Shown: positions 1 to 6,780, numbered from the stretch's first letter. The stretch is 10,000 nt of DNA from Kiritimatiellota bacterium (GCA_008636095.1 VSJD01000137.1:1-10000), one strand, 5' to 3'. Made by a program: numbers and translations. The notes: a model not told the origin generated them from the letters alone.

Positions 1-57
1 AATGTCATGCCGGTAACATTTTATTATGGCGCAACGGGCAGGATGATTTAGGGTAGG

Positions 58-708
58 CTACAACACCGGCAGGGGATTGGGAATGGCATCAATGACCTGC
101 AGGGCAAGCAATAATTCGGCCAGTTTTGCCATGTTCCGGTTCAGATAATTCAGGAGAACTTGGTCGTTGCCGGGCTTCCAGCCATAGCGCTTGAGTTCGG
201 CACGAGCCTCATCCGGCGACTTTCGTTCCACCAGGACCCGGTAAGCGGCCACAACACCACCCGTGCGCTGGGCGCCTGCGGCGCAATGCACTAACACCGG
301 TTTGCCTTCACGTCGGGCCTGATGCATGACCGCAATGGCCTGGGCATAAGAGCTAATATCCCCCGTGCCGTCGCCGATTAAGGGGAAATTATGGTACTCA
401 ATGTCCAGGGCCACGGCCGCCGCGCGTTCCTTTAGCTGGAACCGGTTTCCGGGCTTATTCTCCGTGAGATCAATCAGGACGCGAATGTGATGGTTGGCCA
501 GCGTGGCCTGGGCGCGATCTAGGGGAAGGCGCCCGCTCCGATAGATAAGCCCCTGCTCTACTAAGCCCCAGTGCTTGGTCGCCAACCGGTCTTTGAGCAC
601 CAGATCCCAGCTGGTCAAGGCTCCGGCAATGACCACCAATGCCGCCAATATGGCAATGATCAGGCGGCGTGGGCAAGGTCTGCATTCGGGTTGATTGATG
701 ATATTCAT
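58..708 (-). CDS. Membrane-anchored dual-specificity/tyrosine phosphatase-like protein
   Basis: A 216-residue protein of the cysteine-dependent phosphatase superfamily (DSP/PTP-like), expected to hydrolyse phosphate esters on protein or a small substrate. The signature loop HCAAGAQRTG lies at about residues 141-150, with nucleophile Cys142 and phosphate-binding Arg148 (CX5R followed by TG). An acidic general-acid candidate sits in the segment FPLIGDGTGD (Asp113 or Asp117). One hydrophobic helix at about residues 15-33 follows basic residues, so the protein is probably a signal-anchor protein; whether the catalytic domain faces the cytoplasm or periplasm cannot be read with confidence. It is last of three minus-strand genes, 88 bp after the GT39 stop. 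No clear Shine-Dalgarno precedes the ATG at 708. The substrate is unknown; single-TM DSP proteins of this kind often sit beside envelope polysaccharide genes, which fits the neighbour. Confidence 0.85.
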   Translation of the reverse strand: MNIINQPECRPCPRRLIIAILAALVVIAGALTSWDLVLKDRLATKHWGLVEQGLIYRSGRLPLDRAQATLANHHIRVLIDLTENKPGNRFQLKERAAAVALDIEYHNFPLIGDGTGDISSYAQAIAVMHQARREGKPVLVHCAAGAQRTGGVVAAYRVLVERKSPDEARAELKRYGWKPGNDQVLLNYLNRNMAKLAELLLALQVIDAIPNPLPVL

Positions 709-817
709 GGGATTTTCATTCAGCGTTCGACGTTCGACTCACCTTGGCGAAGTGCTCCGGTGGAGCCTGGTGTTGGATGTTCCTCCGTCGCTAAAGCTAT
801 TGCGGACAAGTCGATGT
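709..817. repeat. Hairpin-repeat cluster between GT39 and the phosphatase gene
   Basis: This spacer is built of short repeats. A GTTCGAC direct repeat occurs at about 725-738. A small hairpin follows with perfect arms GCTCC/GGAGC (754-758 and 762-766, loop GGT). An element at 781-817, read on the minus strand, matches 27 of 37 positions without gaps to the plus-strand stretch 6978-7014 inside the helicase gene. The second element overlaps the 3' end of the GT39 gene and contains its TAG stop (797-799). The style resembles dispersed intergenic repeats in some PVC-group genomes, but that is from memory and was not searched. Confidence 0.6.
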
Positions 818-2623
818 TTGCTTTGTGGAAGGCTTCATAGCCGGGGCGGCCTCGTTCATCAATAGTCGGAACTCCTCGCTCTTGTGCCCGCCGTGCATGG
901 GCTGAACGATACGGTACGACTTCCCGATCAGCAGGTGCTCGGCATGGATCAGATCGCTCTCGGCCACGACAATGCCCGCCGGACCAGGGCGGCCGTAAAG
1001 AAAATCGGCACATTCCTTGGCGTTTGTGAGCGAGACAACCTTTAGCCGCGAATCCAGGTAAAACATCAGGGCGCCTAAATCGCGTTCGCGCTCGCCGGCC
1101 AGCGCGATGCGCCCTCCGGCATTCAACTCCTGCCGAACCAGGGCAACCAGGGGTTCATAGGTCCTCTGGTAATTCACCGACGGCATGAAGATCGCGGCAT
1201 CCAGCAGACACAGTACCGCCAGGATCATGGGGGCCGATAGAATCGCATCAACCCGCCTGCCCGCAGTCGCTACGCTTCCAGCGTTGCAGGCGGGCTGGCC
1301 TGCCCGAAATTCCTTCCAGAGCTGAATCTCGGCGTACCCGCAGACCACCAAAGTCATTAGCGCCAACCCAAAACAAATGATCGCCGCGCCGTTTCCCGGC
1401 GCCCATACGACCGTCATACCGGCCAAAAACGCCAGCACATAGCCCAAGGGTACGGCCAGTGCCGCGACCCCGACCAGACCGAAAGTCAGACCGACCAGGC
1501 GCCGGTCGAGCGCGGAGGTCCAGTCCGCCCGCAACGCTGGAAGCGTAGCGACTGCGGACAGGCGGGTTGCGGTGTCTTCCAGCCAGATTCCGGTCATCAG
1601 GAACATGATGGGAAAGAGCGGCAGGGCATAGCAAGCCGCCTTGGACGATGACACGTGCAGAAGCGCCAGCATGCAGACCAGCGCGAATCGGACGAACAAG
1701 GCCGGCAGACCGGTCACCGGGCTTTTTGGCCGGAACCAGGAAATCAGCGCGGCCATGACCAGCAGGGTCCAGGGTATCAGCCGCATCGGCAGGCTGAACA
1801 GATAATACAGTACGGATTCCTTGTGGACATAATACGGGTCAATCGGCAAATTGGGATCATTGAAAGCCAAAAACCGGCCAAACTGGTTTTCCCAAAAGAC
1901 ACTGTAGAGAAATGTGCCTCCACCCGCGTGCCATAAAGCCGCGATCCAGGGGGCCAGTACCAGCGCAAACACCACGCTGAAGGCGGTGCCCAGCAGAACG
2001 ATCAGTTTCCATTCACGCCGATAAACCAGAAAGGCGCCCACCGATACCCACACCAAGCCCGGCCCGATGAGGCCCTTGGCATAAAACGTGCCGGCCGATA
2101 CCGCCAGAAACGCAAGCCATCCAATCAGCCGACGGGGGAGGGCGGTATAGGCTTTCCAGAAAAGGTAGAGCGACAATACGACCATGAAAGCCAGCGCCGT
2201 ATCGGTGAGCACAATACGGGAATATTCAAAATAGAGCACCGAGGTGGCGCACAGGAAGGCGGCCACAACGCCGGCGCGTTCGCGGCCCAGGTCACGCGCC
2301 CATAGACCGATGATCCACAAAGCGCCGAATCCGTACAAGGCCGCCGGCAAACGTACCAATCCCTCGTTCACCCGACCGAACACCTTGCACAGTACCACGC
2401 CCGTCCAGTGCAGGAGGGGCGGTTTTTCGAGGTAAGCCTGGCCGTTAAAAACCGGCGTGACCCAAACACCCTCGCGCACCATTTCACGGATCATGGCGCC
2501 TTCGCGCGTATCGTTGCTGGACCATAAGGAATGGTCAAACAGGCCGAAGGCGAAAAGCAGCGCCAGCAACAGCCACGCCAGAGCGTGGGTGCGGCTTGGT
2601 AATATGCTGGTCAACAGACTCAT
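797..2623 (-). CDS. GT39/ArnT-like integral-membrane glycosyltransferase
   Basis: A 608-residue polytopic membrane protein of the PMT/ArnT (GT39, GT-C fold) type. Such enzymes move a sugar from a polyprenyl-phosphate donor to lipid, glycan or protein on the outer face of the inner membrane. After TM1 (about residues 14-30) comes the loop WSSNDTREGAMIREM, whose Asp38 matches the acidic residue of the family's first periplasmic loop. The family motif LEKPPLLHW follows at about 65-73. Around ten more hydrophobic helices follow, then a soluble C-terminal domain from about residue 480. The length is normal for the family. The start at 2623 has no clear Shine-Dalgarno, but it places TM1 correctly and an in-frame stop lies a few codons upstream. 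It is 81 bp downstream of the SGNH hydrolase gene. Two hairpin repeats are translated within it (about residues 353-368 and 443-458), and a third repeat supplies the final residues and stop. The sugar and acceptor cannot be told. Confidence 0.9.
   Translation of the reverse strand: MSLLTSILPSRTHALAWLLLALLFAFGLFDHSLWSSNDTREGAMIREMVREGVWVTPVFNGQAYLEKPPLLHWTGVVLCKVFGRVNEGLVRLPAALYGFGALWIIGLWARDLGRERAGVVAAFLCATSVLYFEYSRIVLTDTALAFMVVLSLYLFWKAYTALPRRLIGWLAFLAVSAGTFYAKGLIGPGLVWVSVGAFLVYRREWKLIVLLGTAFSVVFALVLAPWIAALWHAGGGTFLYSVFWENQFGRFLAFNDPNLPIDPYYVHKESVLYYLFSLPMRLIPWTLLVMAALISWFRPKSPVTGLPALFVRFALVCMLALLHVSSSKAACYALPLFPIMFLMTGIWLEDTATRLSAVATLPALRADWTSALDRRLVGLTFGLVGVAALAVPLGYVLAFLAGMTVVWAPGNGAAIICFGLALMTLVVCGYAEIQLWKEFRAGQPACNAGSVATAGRRVDAILSAPMILAVLCLLDAAIFMPSVNYQRTYEPLVALVRQELNAGGRIALAGERERDLGALMFYLDSRLKVVSLTNAKECADFLYGRPGPAGIVVAESDLIHAEHLLIGKSYRIVQPMHGGHKSEEFRLLMNEAAPAMKPSTKQTSTCPQ
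1251..1297 (-). repeat. Hairpin repeat copy A inside the GT39 gene
   Basis: This copy is the reverse complement of 1521-1567: about 44 of 47 positions agree, including a perfect 27-nt core (1261-1287 against 1531-1557). It can fold alone: CCCGCCTGC (1252-1260) pairs perfectly with GCAGGCGGG (1286-1294), and a smaller stem ACGCT/AGCGT (1272-1276, 1280-1284) lies inside. It is read in the GT39 frame without a stop as roughly QPACNAGSVATAGRRV (residues 443-458), in a hydrophilic loop between two membrane helices. Confidence 0.85.
1521..1567 (+). repeat. Hairpin repeat copy B inside the GT39 gene, inverted to copy A
   Basis: This is the inverted partner of copy A, with a perfect 27-nt core at 1531-1557. 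Because it is flipped relative to the gene, it is translated in the opposite sense from copy A, as roughly TRLSAVATLPALRADW (residues 353-368). It also has no stop, and it also lies in a hydrophilic loop just before a membrane helix. The two copies are about 225 bp apart and could in principle pair in the transcript as a long stem. Confidence 0.85.
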
Positions 2624-2704
2624 AATGCGGACTACTGTGCCCGATTCCTATTTTGCATTCAAGACCATAGATCAGCGTCAGAGCGGGCAATGCCATTTGT
2701 TACA

Positions 2705-3754
2705 TCAACGCGGATTGTAGCTAATTGTTCGAAGATGTTTTTGCATCTGATCCACCCGATGATCACGGGGCGCGGCCTTGAGTTGGGTCAGAGCCCATGT
2801 AATATTATCGACTTTATCAGACGGTAGCGGCTGGTGGAACTCACCCGGCAAAGCGCGCTGCAAGGCGCTAAACGCAGCCGCCAAAGCCGCCACACGTTTT
2901 GCCAGGGAGCGCATGGCCTGGTTTGTAGCCAAACACTCGGCGCGGCGCGCACAGGATCGCGCCTGTTGCAGCATCAGACGCACCCAGGTTCCCGCGCTGC
3001 GTAAAAAAAGTTCCAGTCCGCCCTCGCGGAGCGCGCGACAGCATTCGCTAAAGGCTGGATTGGTTTCGGCGCGCCTGAGCCAGACCACTGCCGACTTTGC
3101 TGGTAGTTTCGGCAGACTTTCCAGGCACTCCGTCAAAGTCTTTGCCGCACTGAGCGCAAAATAACGATTGCCCGCCACGGTCAGGTGAATGCCGTCCTTG
3201 CAGATCAACTGATCATTCATGTTTTTTTGCTTGGCCACAGCCGCCTGAAATATGCCAAAGCGGTCATGCAACGGCAGTTCATACTGTTTCGCCACGCGGC
3301 GAATCATGCGATGCGTGCGCGTTTTAAGGATACGCATTAGCCCGCCGGCTTTAATAATGTCAGGATGCTTGCGATAACAGTGCAGTTTCTCGATAACTGT
3401 CGGGACAGTTTCCAGGATAATCCGGGCCTGGGGACATTGTTTCCTGATTCCGCCAACAATGGCGTGTAAATCCTTTTCGGCATAGTTAATTTCGCGAAGC
3501 ATATTGTTGCCGCCCAGATTGATCAAAACGGCGTCAGGATCATAGACCAGCACGTCGCGTTCCAGCCGTTCCAAGGCCTGCCCGACCGTATCGCCCCCAT
3601 CGCCGCAGATGGCCACATCCACCAGCACCCGATCGCCCAAGTGCGCCTGCAGTTCCTGTTCAATATAATCGCCATACCGCTGACCAAACGGCACATTGGA
3701 CGACCACGTGATCGAATCGCCCATCATGACAACCTGCACAAACTTTTTTTTCAT
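2705..3754 (-). CDS. SGNH/GDSL-family hydrolase with a helical C-terminal extension
   Basis: A 349-residue protein whose first ~215 residues form an SGNH (GDSL-like) esterase domain. Block I is GDSIT at residues 12-16 with nucleophile Ser14. Block II glycine is probably in CGDGGD (50-55). Block III is GGNN at 81-84, with the oxyanion Asn. Block V is KDGIHLT, giving Asp187 and His190, so all catalytic elements are present. The family removes acyl groups from lipids, glycans or small esters; the substrate here is unknown. No signal peptide is seen, because the N-terminal hydrophobic stretch is the first beta strand running into GDS, so the enzyme is probably cytoplasmic. Residues ~220-349 are extra, rich in Ala, Arg, Leu and Cys, predicted mostly helical, and not recognised. 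A strong AAGGAGG site 7 nt upstream fixes the start. It is first of three minus-strand genes. Confidence 0.88.
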   Translation of the reverse strand: MKKKFVQVVMMGDSITWSSNVPFGQRYGDYIEQELQAHLGDRVLVDVAICGDGGDTVGQALERLERDVLVYDPDAVLINLGGNNMLREINYAEKDLHAIVGGIRKQCPQARIILETVPTVIEKLHCYRKHPDIIKAGGLMRILKTRTHRMIRRVAKQYELPLHDRFGIFQAAVAKQKNMNDQLICKDGIHLTVAGNRYFALSAAKTLTECLESLPKLPAKSAVVWLRRAETNPAFSECCRALREGGLELFLRSAGTWVRLMLQQARSCARRAECLATNQAMRSLAKRVAALAAAFSALQRALPGEFHQPLPSDKVDNITWALTQLKAAPRDHRVDQMQKHLRTISYNPR

Positions 3755-3761
3755 ACCATCT

Positions 3762-3768
3762 CCTCCTT
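3762..3768 (-). promoter_or_regulatory. Strong Shine-Dalgarno for the SGNH hydrolase
   Basis: On the minus strand AAGGAGG lies 7 nt before the ATG at 3754. It is the best ribosome-binding site in the window and settles that start codon. Confidence 0.85.
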
Positions 3769-3804
3769 TAACCAGGCGGGGTCGTGGCGGTGATCATATA
3801 GGGA

Positions 3805-3820
3805 TGGCACAGATAGTGCA
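3805..3820 (+). promoter_or_regulatory. Candidate sigma-54 (-24/-12) promoter for rtcB
   Basis: The sequence TGGCACAGATAGTGCA matches the sigma-54 consensus TGGCAC-N5-TTGC(A/T) at every defined base except the first T of the -12 element (G here). The GG and GC dinucleotides have the correct spacing. It points toward rtcB, with an expected transcript start near 3831, about 85 nt before the ATG at 3916. It is known that rtcBA in Escherichia coli is driven by sigma-54 with the activator RtcR, which raises the prior. Caveat: GCAC...GTGC is itself a small palindrome, so this could instead be an operator. No good sigma-70 promoter was seen for rtcB. Confidence 0.5.
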
Positions 3821-3915
3821 AGTCGTGGCCTACGGGCAATAATTATATTGAGCTGGCAATTCTATAACACAGGCTAATATTGAAGCAGACCGGGAAATGC
3901 GATAAGATTAATTAC

Positions 3916-5370
3916 ATGGACATCGGCCGTCTCCAACAGCAATCCGAAACCCGATGGATGTTGCCGCCCTCGGGACGCATGCGCACGCCGACAATTTTGT
4001 ATGCATCGCCGGAACTGATCCGTGCGATGGATGCCAAGGTGCTGGAACAACTGACCAACATCGCGGCTCTGCCCGGCATCGAAACGGCGGCCTTTGCCAT
4101 GCCGGATGCCCACTGGGGGTACGGGTTCCCCATCGGCGGAGTAGCCGCCTTCGACGCCGAAGCTGGCGGCGTGGTGTCGGCCGGCGGCGTTGGCTTCGAT
4201 ATTTCCTGCGGTGTGCGTACGATGTTGACCGGCCTGCTGGCCGAGGAAGTGCGTGCGCGCCAGCATAAACTGGCGGATGCCCTGTTTTATGCCATTCCTT
4301 CCGGGATAGGCAGTACGGGCGCCATCCGGTTAACGCGCCCGGAAACCGACCGGATGCTGGTGGAAGGCGCGCGTTGGGCGATCCAGCGCGGGTATGGGCT
4401 GCCGCGTGACCTGGAACGGATCGAGTACCGTGGTGAAATGCCCGATGCGGCGCCGGAACATATTTCCGAGCAGGCCCGCAAGCGCCAGCAGGATGAAATG
4501 GGCACGTTAGGTTCCGGGAATCATTACCTGGAAGTGCAGGAGGTGGTCGAGGTGTTCGATCCCGCCACGGCGGCAGTATTCGGCCTGCGCGAAGGTGAAA
4601 TTGTCGTCAGCATCCATTGTGGCTCACGCGCTCTGGGTCACCAGGTGGCCACGGAATATGCCCGGCTCATGCTGAAAGCGGCCCATACCCATGGCATTCC
4701 GATTACCGATCCTGAACTGGCCTGCGCGCCGATTAATTCCCGCGAAGGCGAGGCCTACCTCGGCGCCATGCGCGCGGCCGCTAATTGCGCGCTGGCCAAC
4801 CGGCAGATCATTGCCAGTTTAGTGCGCGATACTTTCAACCGGGTATTCGGCAAAATTGATTTGCCGTTGTTGTACGACGTTTCGCACAACATCTGCTCGG
4901 AGGAGGAGCACCGGATTGGTGACCAGGTGAAACGGTTGTTTGTTCACCGCAAGGGGGCCACGCGCGCCCTGGGGCCCGGCCATAAATCCCTCCCGCCGGA
5001 GTTTCAAACAACCGGCCAACCCGTTCTGATCGGCGGTACGATGGGCACGGCATCCTACGTGCTGGCGGGCATTCACTCTGAAGCATCGGAACGAGTCAAC
5101 GCCAACGAAACGTTATCTTTCCGATCGGCTTGCCACGGGGCCGGGCGCCGGATGAGTCGCAGCCAGGCCGCCAAGCAGTGGCAGGGCCGCGACGTGGTCA
5201 AGCGCCTGGAATTAAGCAACATCCTGATCCGCAGCGCCTCCGCGCGCAGTGTCGCCGAAGAAGCACCGGGCGCTTACAAGGATGTCAGCGACGTGGTGGA
5301 AGTCACCGAACGTTCGCGCCTGGCGCGCAAGGTAGCCAAGCTGGCGCCGCTGATCTGTATAAAAGGCTGA
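3916..5370 (+). CDS. rtcB: RtcB-type RNA-splicing ligase
   Basis: RtcB joins RNA 2',3'-cyclic phosphate or 3'-phosphate ends to 5'-OH ends, using GTP and Mn2+ through a guanylated histidine; its roles include tRNA and rRNA repair and splicing. The 484-residue protein is close in length and numbering to the long archaeal-type enzyme. The metal and active-site residues are all visible: Asp95 and Cys98 in GVGFDISCGV, His203 in GSGNHYLEVQ, His234 in VSIHCGSRALGHQ, His324 in YDVSHNICSEE, and the guanylate acceptor His407 in CHGAGRRMSR. No intein interrupts it. The start is the ATG at 3916, because MDIGRL resembles the family N terminus; an in-frame TTG at 3880 would add 12 residues unlike the family. 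Neither start has a good Shine-Dalgarno. No rtcA, archease or rtcR is in the window. It diverges from the SGNH gene and converges on the porin, 10 bp apart. Confidence 0.96.
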   Translation: MDIGRLQQQSETRWMLPPSGRMRTPTILYASPELIRAMDAKVLEQLTNIAALPGIETAAFAMPDAHWGYGFPIGGVAAFDAEAGGVVSAGGVGFDISCGVRTMLTGLLAEEVRARQHKLADALFYAIPSGIGSTGAIRLTRPETDRMLVEGARWAIQRGYGLPRDLERIEYRGEMPDAAPEHISEQARKRQQDEMGTLGSGNHYLEVQEVVEVFDPATAAVFGLREGEIVVSIHCGSRALGHQVATEYARLMLKAAHTHGIPITDPELACAPINSREGEAYLGAMRAAANCALANRQIIASLVRDTFNRVFGKIDLPLLYDVSHNICSEEEHRIGDQVKRLFVHRKGATRALGPGHKSLPPEFQTTGQPVLIGGTMGTASYVLAGIHSEASERVNANETLSFRSACHGAGRRMSRSQAAKQWQGRDVVKRLELSNILIRSASARSVAEEAPGAYKDVSDVVEVTERSRLARKVAKLAPLICIKG

Positions 5371-5380
5371 GATTTTTCGC

Positions 5381-6586
5381 TCAGAACTTATAGATCATCG
5401 CGCCCTGGAAGCGATTGTCGGAGGAAGCCGATTGTCCCTTGTAGGACGTCGTCATGTAATAATATTCGAAAGCCGCCGTGACGGCGGAAGTGATCTTGCA
5501 ATAGACGCTGGTTACCACGGTCTGGTTTTTCGAGCGGTTGCCGTCGTTCAGGTCCTGGTTATCCGGATCGTCAATACCATACGCCAGGTTCCAGTTCAGG
5601 CGATCCGTCAGATCGGTAATTAACTGAATATAGCCGCCTCTGGCGCCGATGCCCTTCTGCAACGTCTTGTTAATCCCCTGCCCTATGCCGCCGTAATATG
5701 TGTCTAGGTTCTTGCCCTGCCAGATAGTGCCTTGAAAAGCCACCTTCTGGTGCACCGGTAGAAACAGACTGCCAATCACCGACCATGTATTATAATCTTT
5801 GACATCGGTATCCACGACCACGTTGCTGACGATTGAATCCAGTGTTTCGTTGCCCCAGTGGCCGGATACACTGAGCTTGGTCGCTTTGGCCGTCAAAAGC
5901 TGGGTTTCCAGGCAAACATTATACTGCACGGAAGGATAGCCGGAATCGGCGCCGTCATCCTGCATGCCGCCATCAATGTCCTCCCCAATCGTGCGGGCCG
6001 CGGCCACCTTGGCCACCAGTTTTGTCTTGCCGTATATCGGGATATCCTGGGTTACACGGAATTGCGGCCGGCGCAGACCCAGCGCGCCGACGTCGGCCAT
6101 GATGGCGATGTTCACGGTTTTAGGAATCACGGTCATGAAGGTATCCCAGTCCTGACCGGCGCGCACCGCCGTACCCGACGGCATGGCCAAATCCAAATAA
6201 GCCAGACGCAGGCGCAGGTTGGGCGAATTCTGCGAGCCGCCGTTGCCGTAGAAATCCACTTCGATTTTGCCGGTGGTTTTCAGGCTTTCGATATCCGGGC
6301 CGGCCAACGCCAGTCCCAGCCTGGTTTCCCGAGCAGTCATATTAAATTCGTTATCACTTTCACCGTTGACTTTCGGCAGGACATAGTACAACGCGTCGCC
6401 GGCGGAGGTTTTCTGCGTGTCGTAGGCCGCATCCAGCTTGACATAGCCATAGACCTTGAGTGTCAGCAATGGGGCATTACTAACGGCGCCCGGCGTGGAA
6501 ATCTTAATTTCGACGGCCGCGACCGATATTACCATCATACCTGCCATGGCAATACCAGCCAGAACCAACCCGATTTTACGTGTCAT
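5381..6586 (-). CDS. DcaP-like outer-membrane porin
   Basis: A 401-residue predicted outer-membrane beta-barrel. A signal peptide is clear: MTRKIGL, a hydrophobic core to about residue 21, and likely cleavage after SVAA (about residue 24). The mature protein shows alternating beta-strand patterns and the series typical of DcaP-like porins: KVYGYVKLDAAYD (~44-56), TARETRLGLALAGP (~84-97), GKIEVDFYGN (~107-116), LRLRLAYLDL (~125-134) and AGQDWDTF (~143-150). It ends in IYKF, with the C-terminal Phe recognised by the BAM machinery. It lacks the N-terminal coiled coil found in some DcaP proteins. Such porins pass small, often anionic, solutes; the substrate here is unknown. The start at 6586 was chosen because AGGGAG lies 8 nt upstream and the signal peptide begins there; the reading frame stays open 41 codons further upstream. 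It is divergent from the helicase gene. Confidence 0.82.
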   Translation of the reverse strand: MTRKIGLVLAGIAMAGMMVISVAAVEIKISTPGAVSNAPLLTLKVYGYVKLDAAYDTQKTSAGDALYYVLPKVNGESDNEFNMTARETRLGLALAGPDIESLKTTGKIEVDFYGNGGSQNSPNLRLRLAYLDLAMPSGTAVRAGQDWDTFMTVIPKTVNIAIMADVGALGLRRPQFRVTQDIPIYGKTKLVAKVAAARTIGEDIDGGMQDDGADSGYPSVQYNVCLETQLLTAKATKLSVSGHWGNETLDSIVSNVVVDTDVKDYNTWSVIGSLFLPVHQKVAFQGTIWQGKNLDTYYGGIGQGINKTLQKGIGARGGYIQLITDLTDRLNWNLAYGIDDPDNQDLNDGNRSKNQTVVTSVYCKITSAVTAAFEYYYMTTSYKGQSASSDNRFQGAMIYKF

Positions 6587-6594
6587 GATGCTTG

Positions 6595-6600
6595 CTCCCT
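6595..6600 (-). promoter_or_regulatory. Shine-Dalgarno deciding the porin start
   Basis: AGGGAG on the minus strand, 8 nt before the ATG at 6586. It supports the shorter protein that begins with a signal peptide over the upstream-extended frame. Confidence 0.7.
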
Positions 6601-6646
6601 TGCTGTCTGTTATCCACCGTTCGATACGCACACTTAATTCTTGCGC

Positions 6647-6675
6647 ATTTAATCCGGAGCGCGCGTCGCTGTCAA
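6647..6675 (-). promoter_or_regulatory. Sigma-70-type promoter for the porin
   Basis: On the minus strand a perfect -35 TTGACA (6675-6670) is followed by a 17-bp spacer and a -10 TTAAAT (6652-6647, 4 of 6). The transcript would start near 6640, giving a leader of about 54 nt. Both elements lie inside the upstream-extended reading frame, which further argues for the start at 6586. Confidence 0.6.
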
Positions 6676-6689
6676 CCCTGATTTTTTGA

Positions 6690-6724
6690 GGGCCTGTTGC
6701 CCAAATCATTTTGGCAACAAGCCC
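6690..6724. promoter_or_regulatory. Long inverted repeat between divergent promoters (operator candidate)
   Basis: Arms of 16 nt (6690-6705 and 6709-6724) match at 14 of 16 positions around a 3-nt centre TCA, with half-site core TGTTGCC/GGCAACA. It lies 14 bp beyond the porin -35 and 27 bp before the helicase -35, so neither predicted transcript includes it. It has no downstream T-run in either direction, so it is not a standard terminator. A binding site for a shared regulator is a reasonable reading; a mobile hairpin repeat is the alternative. Confidence 0.55.
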
Positions 6725-6751
6725 AAGAATATGAGGTACAAGAATGCGGGC

Positions 6752-6780
6752 TTGACAACGTCCTGCCTAAGATGTTTAAT
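6752..6780 (+). promoter_or_regulatory. Sigma-70-type promoter for the helicase
   Basis: A perfect -35 TTGACA (6752-6757), a 17-bp spacer and a -10 TTTAAT (6775-6780, 5 of 6). The transcript would start near 6787, giving a leader of about 115 nt before the ATG at 6902. This is the best sigma-70 match in the window. Because it lies inside the open frame that extends back to 6686, it also argues against any start upstream of about 6787. Confidence 0.68.

Noticed and set aside
1-57. AATGT/ACATT hairpin followed by Ts at the left edge, considered as a terminator
   Set aside because: The stem is only 5 bp with a 10-nt loop, and it points along the plus strand, whereas the adjacent phosphatase gene is on the minus strand.
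720-1013. A 97-codon minus-strand frame spanning the GT39 end and the repeat cluster
   Set aside because: It overlaps GT39 in another frame and its C-terminal part is translated repeat DNA; there is no independent evidence for a gene.
3790-3830. A sigma-70 promoter for the SGNH gene (TTGCAC with TATATG on the minus strand)
   Set aside because: The spacer is only 15 bp and the -35 match is weak; the same bases are better explained by the sigma-54-like site on the other strand.
3874-4266. A 130-codon minus-strand frame across the 5' end of rtcB
   Set aside because: It is antisense to conserved RtcB active-site sequence, with a low-complexity His/Gly/Arg-rich product and no start signals.
5367-5384. 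Hairpin CTGAG/CTCAG covering both stop codons of the convergent rtcB and porin genes
   Set aside because: The stem has only 5 bp, and the T-run lies in the loop, not after the stem, so it is not a convincing bidirectional terminator.
5858-6637. A 259-codon open frame on the plus strand opposite the porin
   Set aside because: It is the complement of a well-supported porin gene with signal peptide, SD and barrel motifs. Its own protein has no recognisable motif, and its open length follows from the porin's codon pattern.
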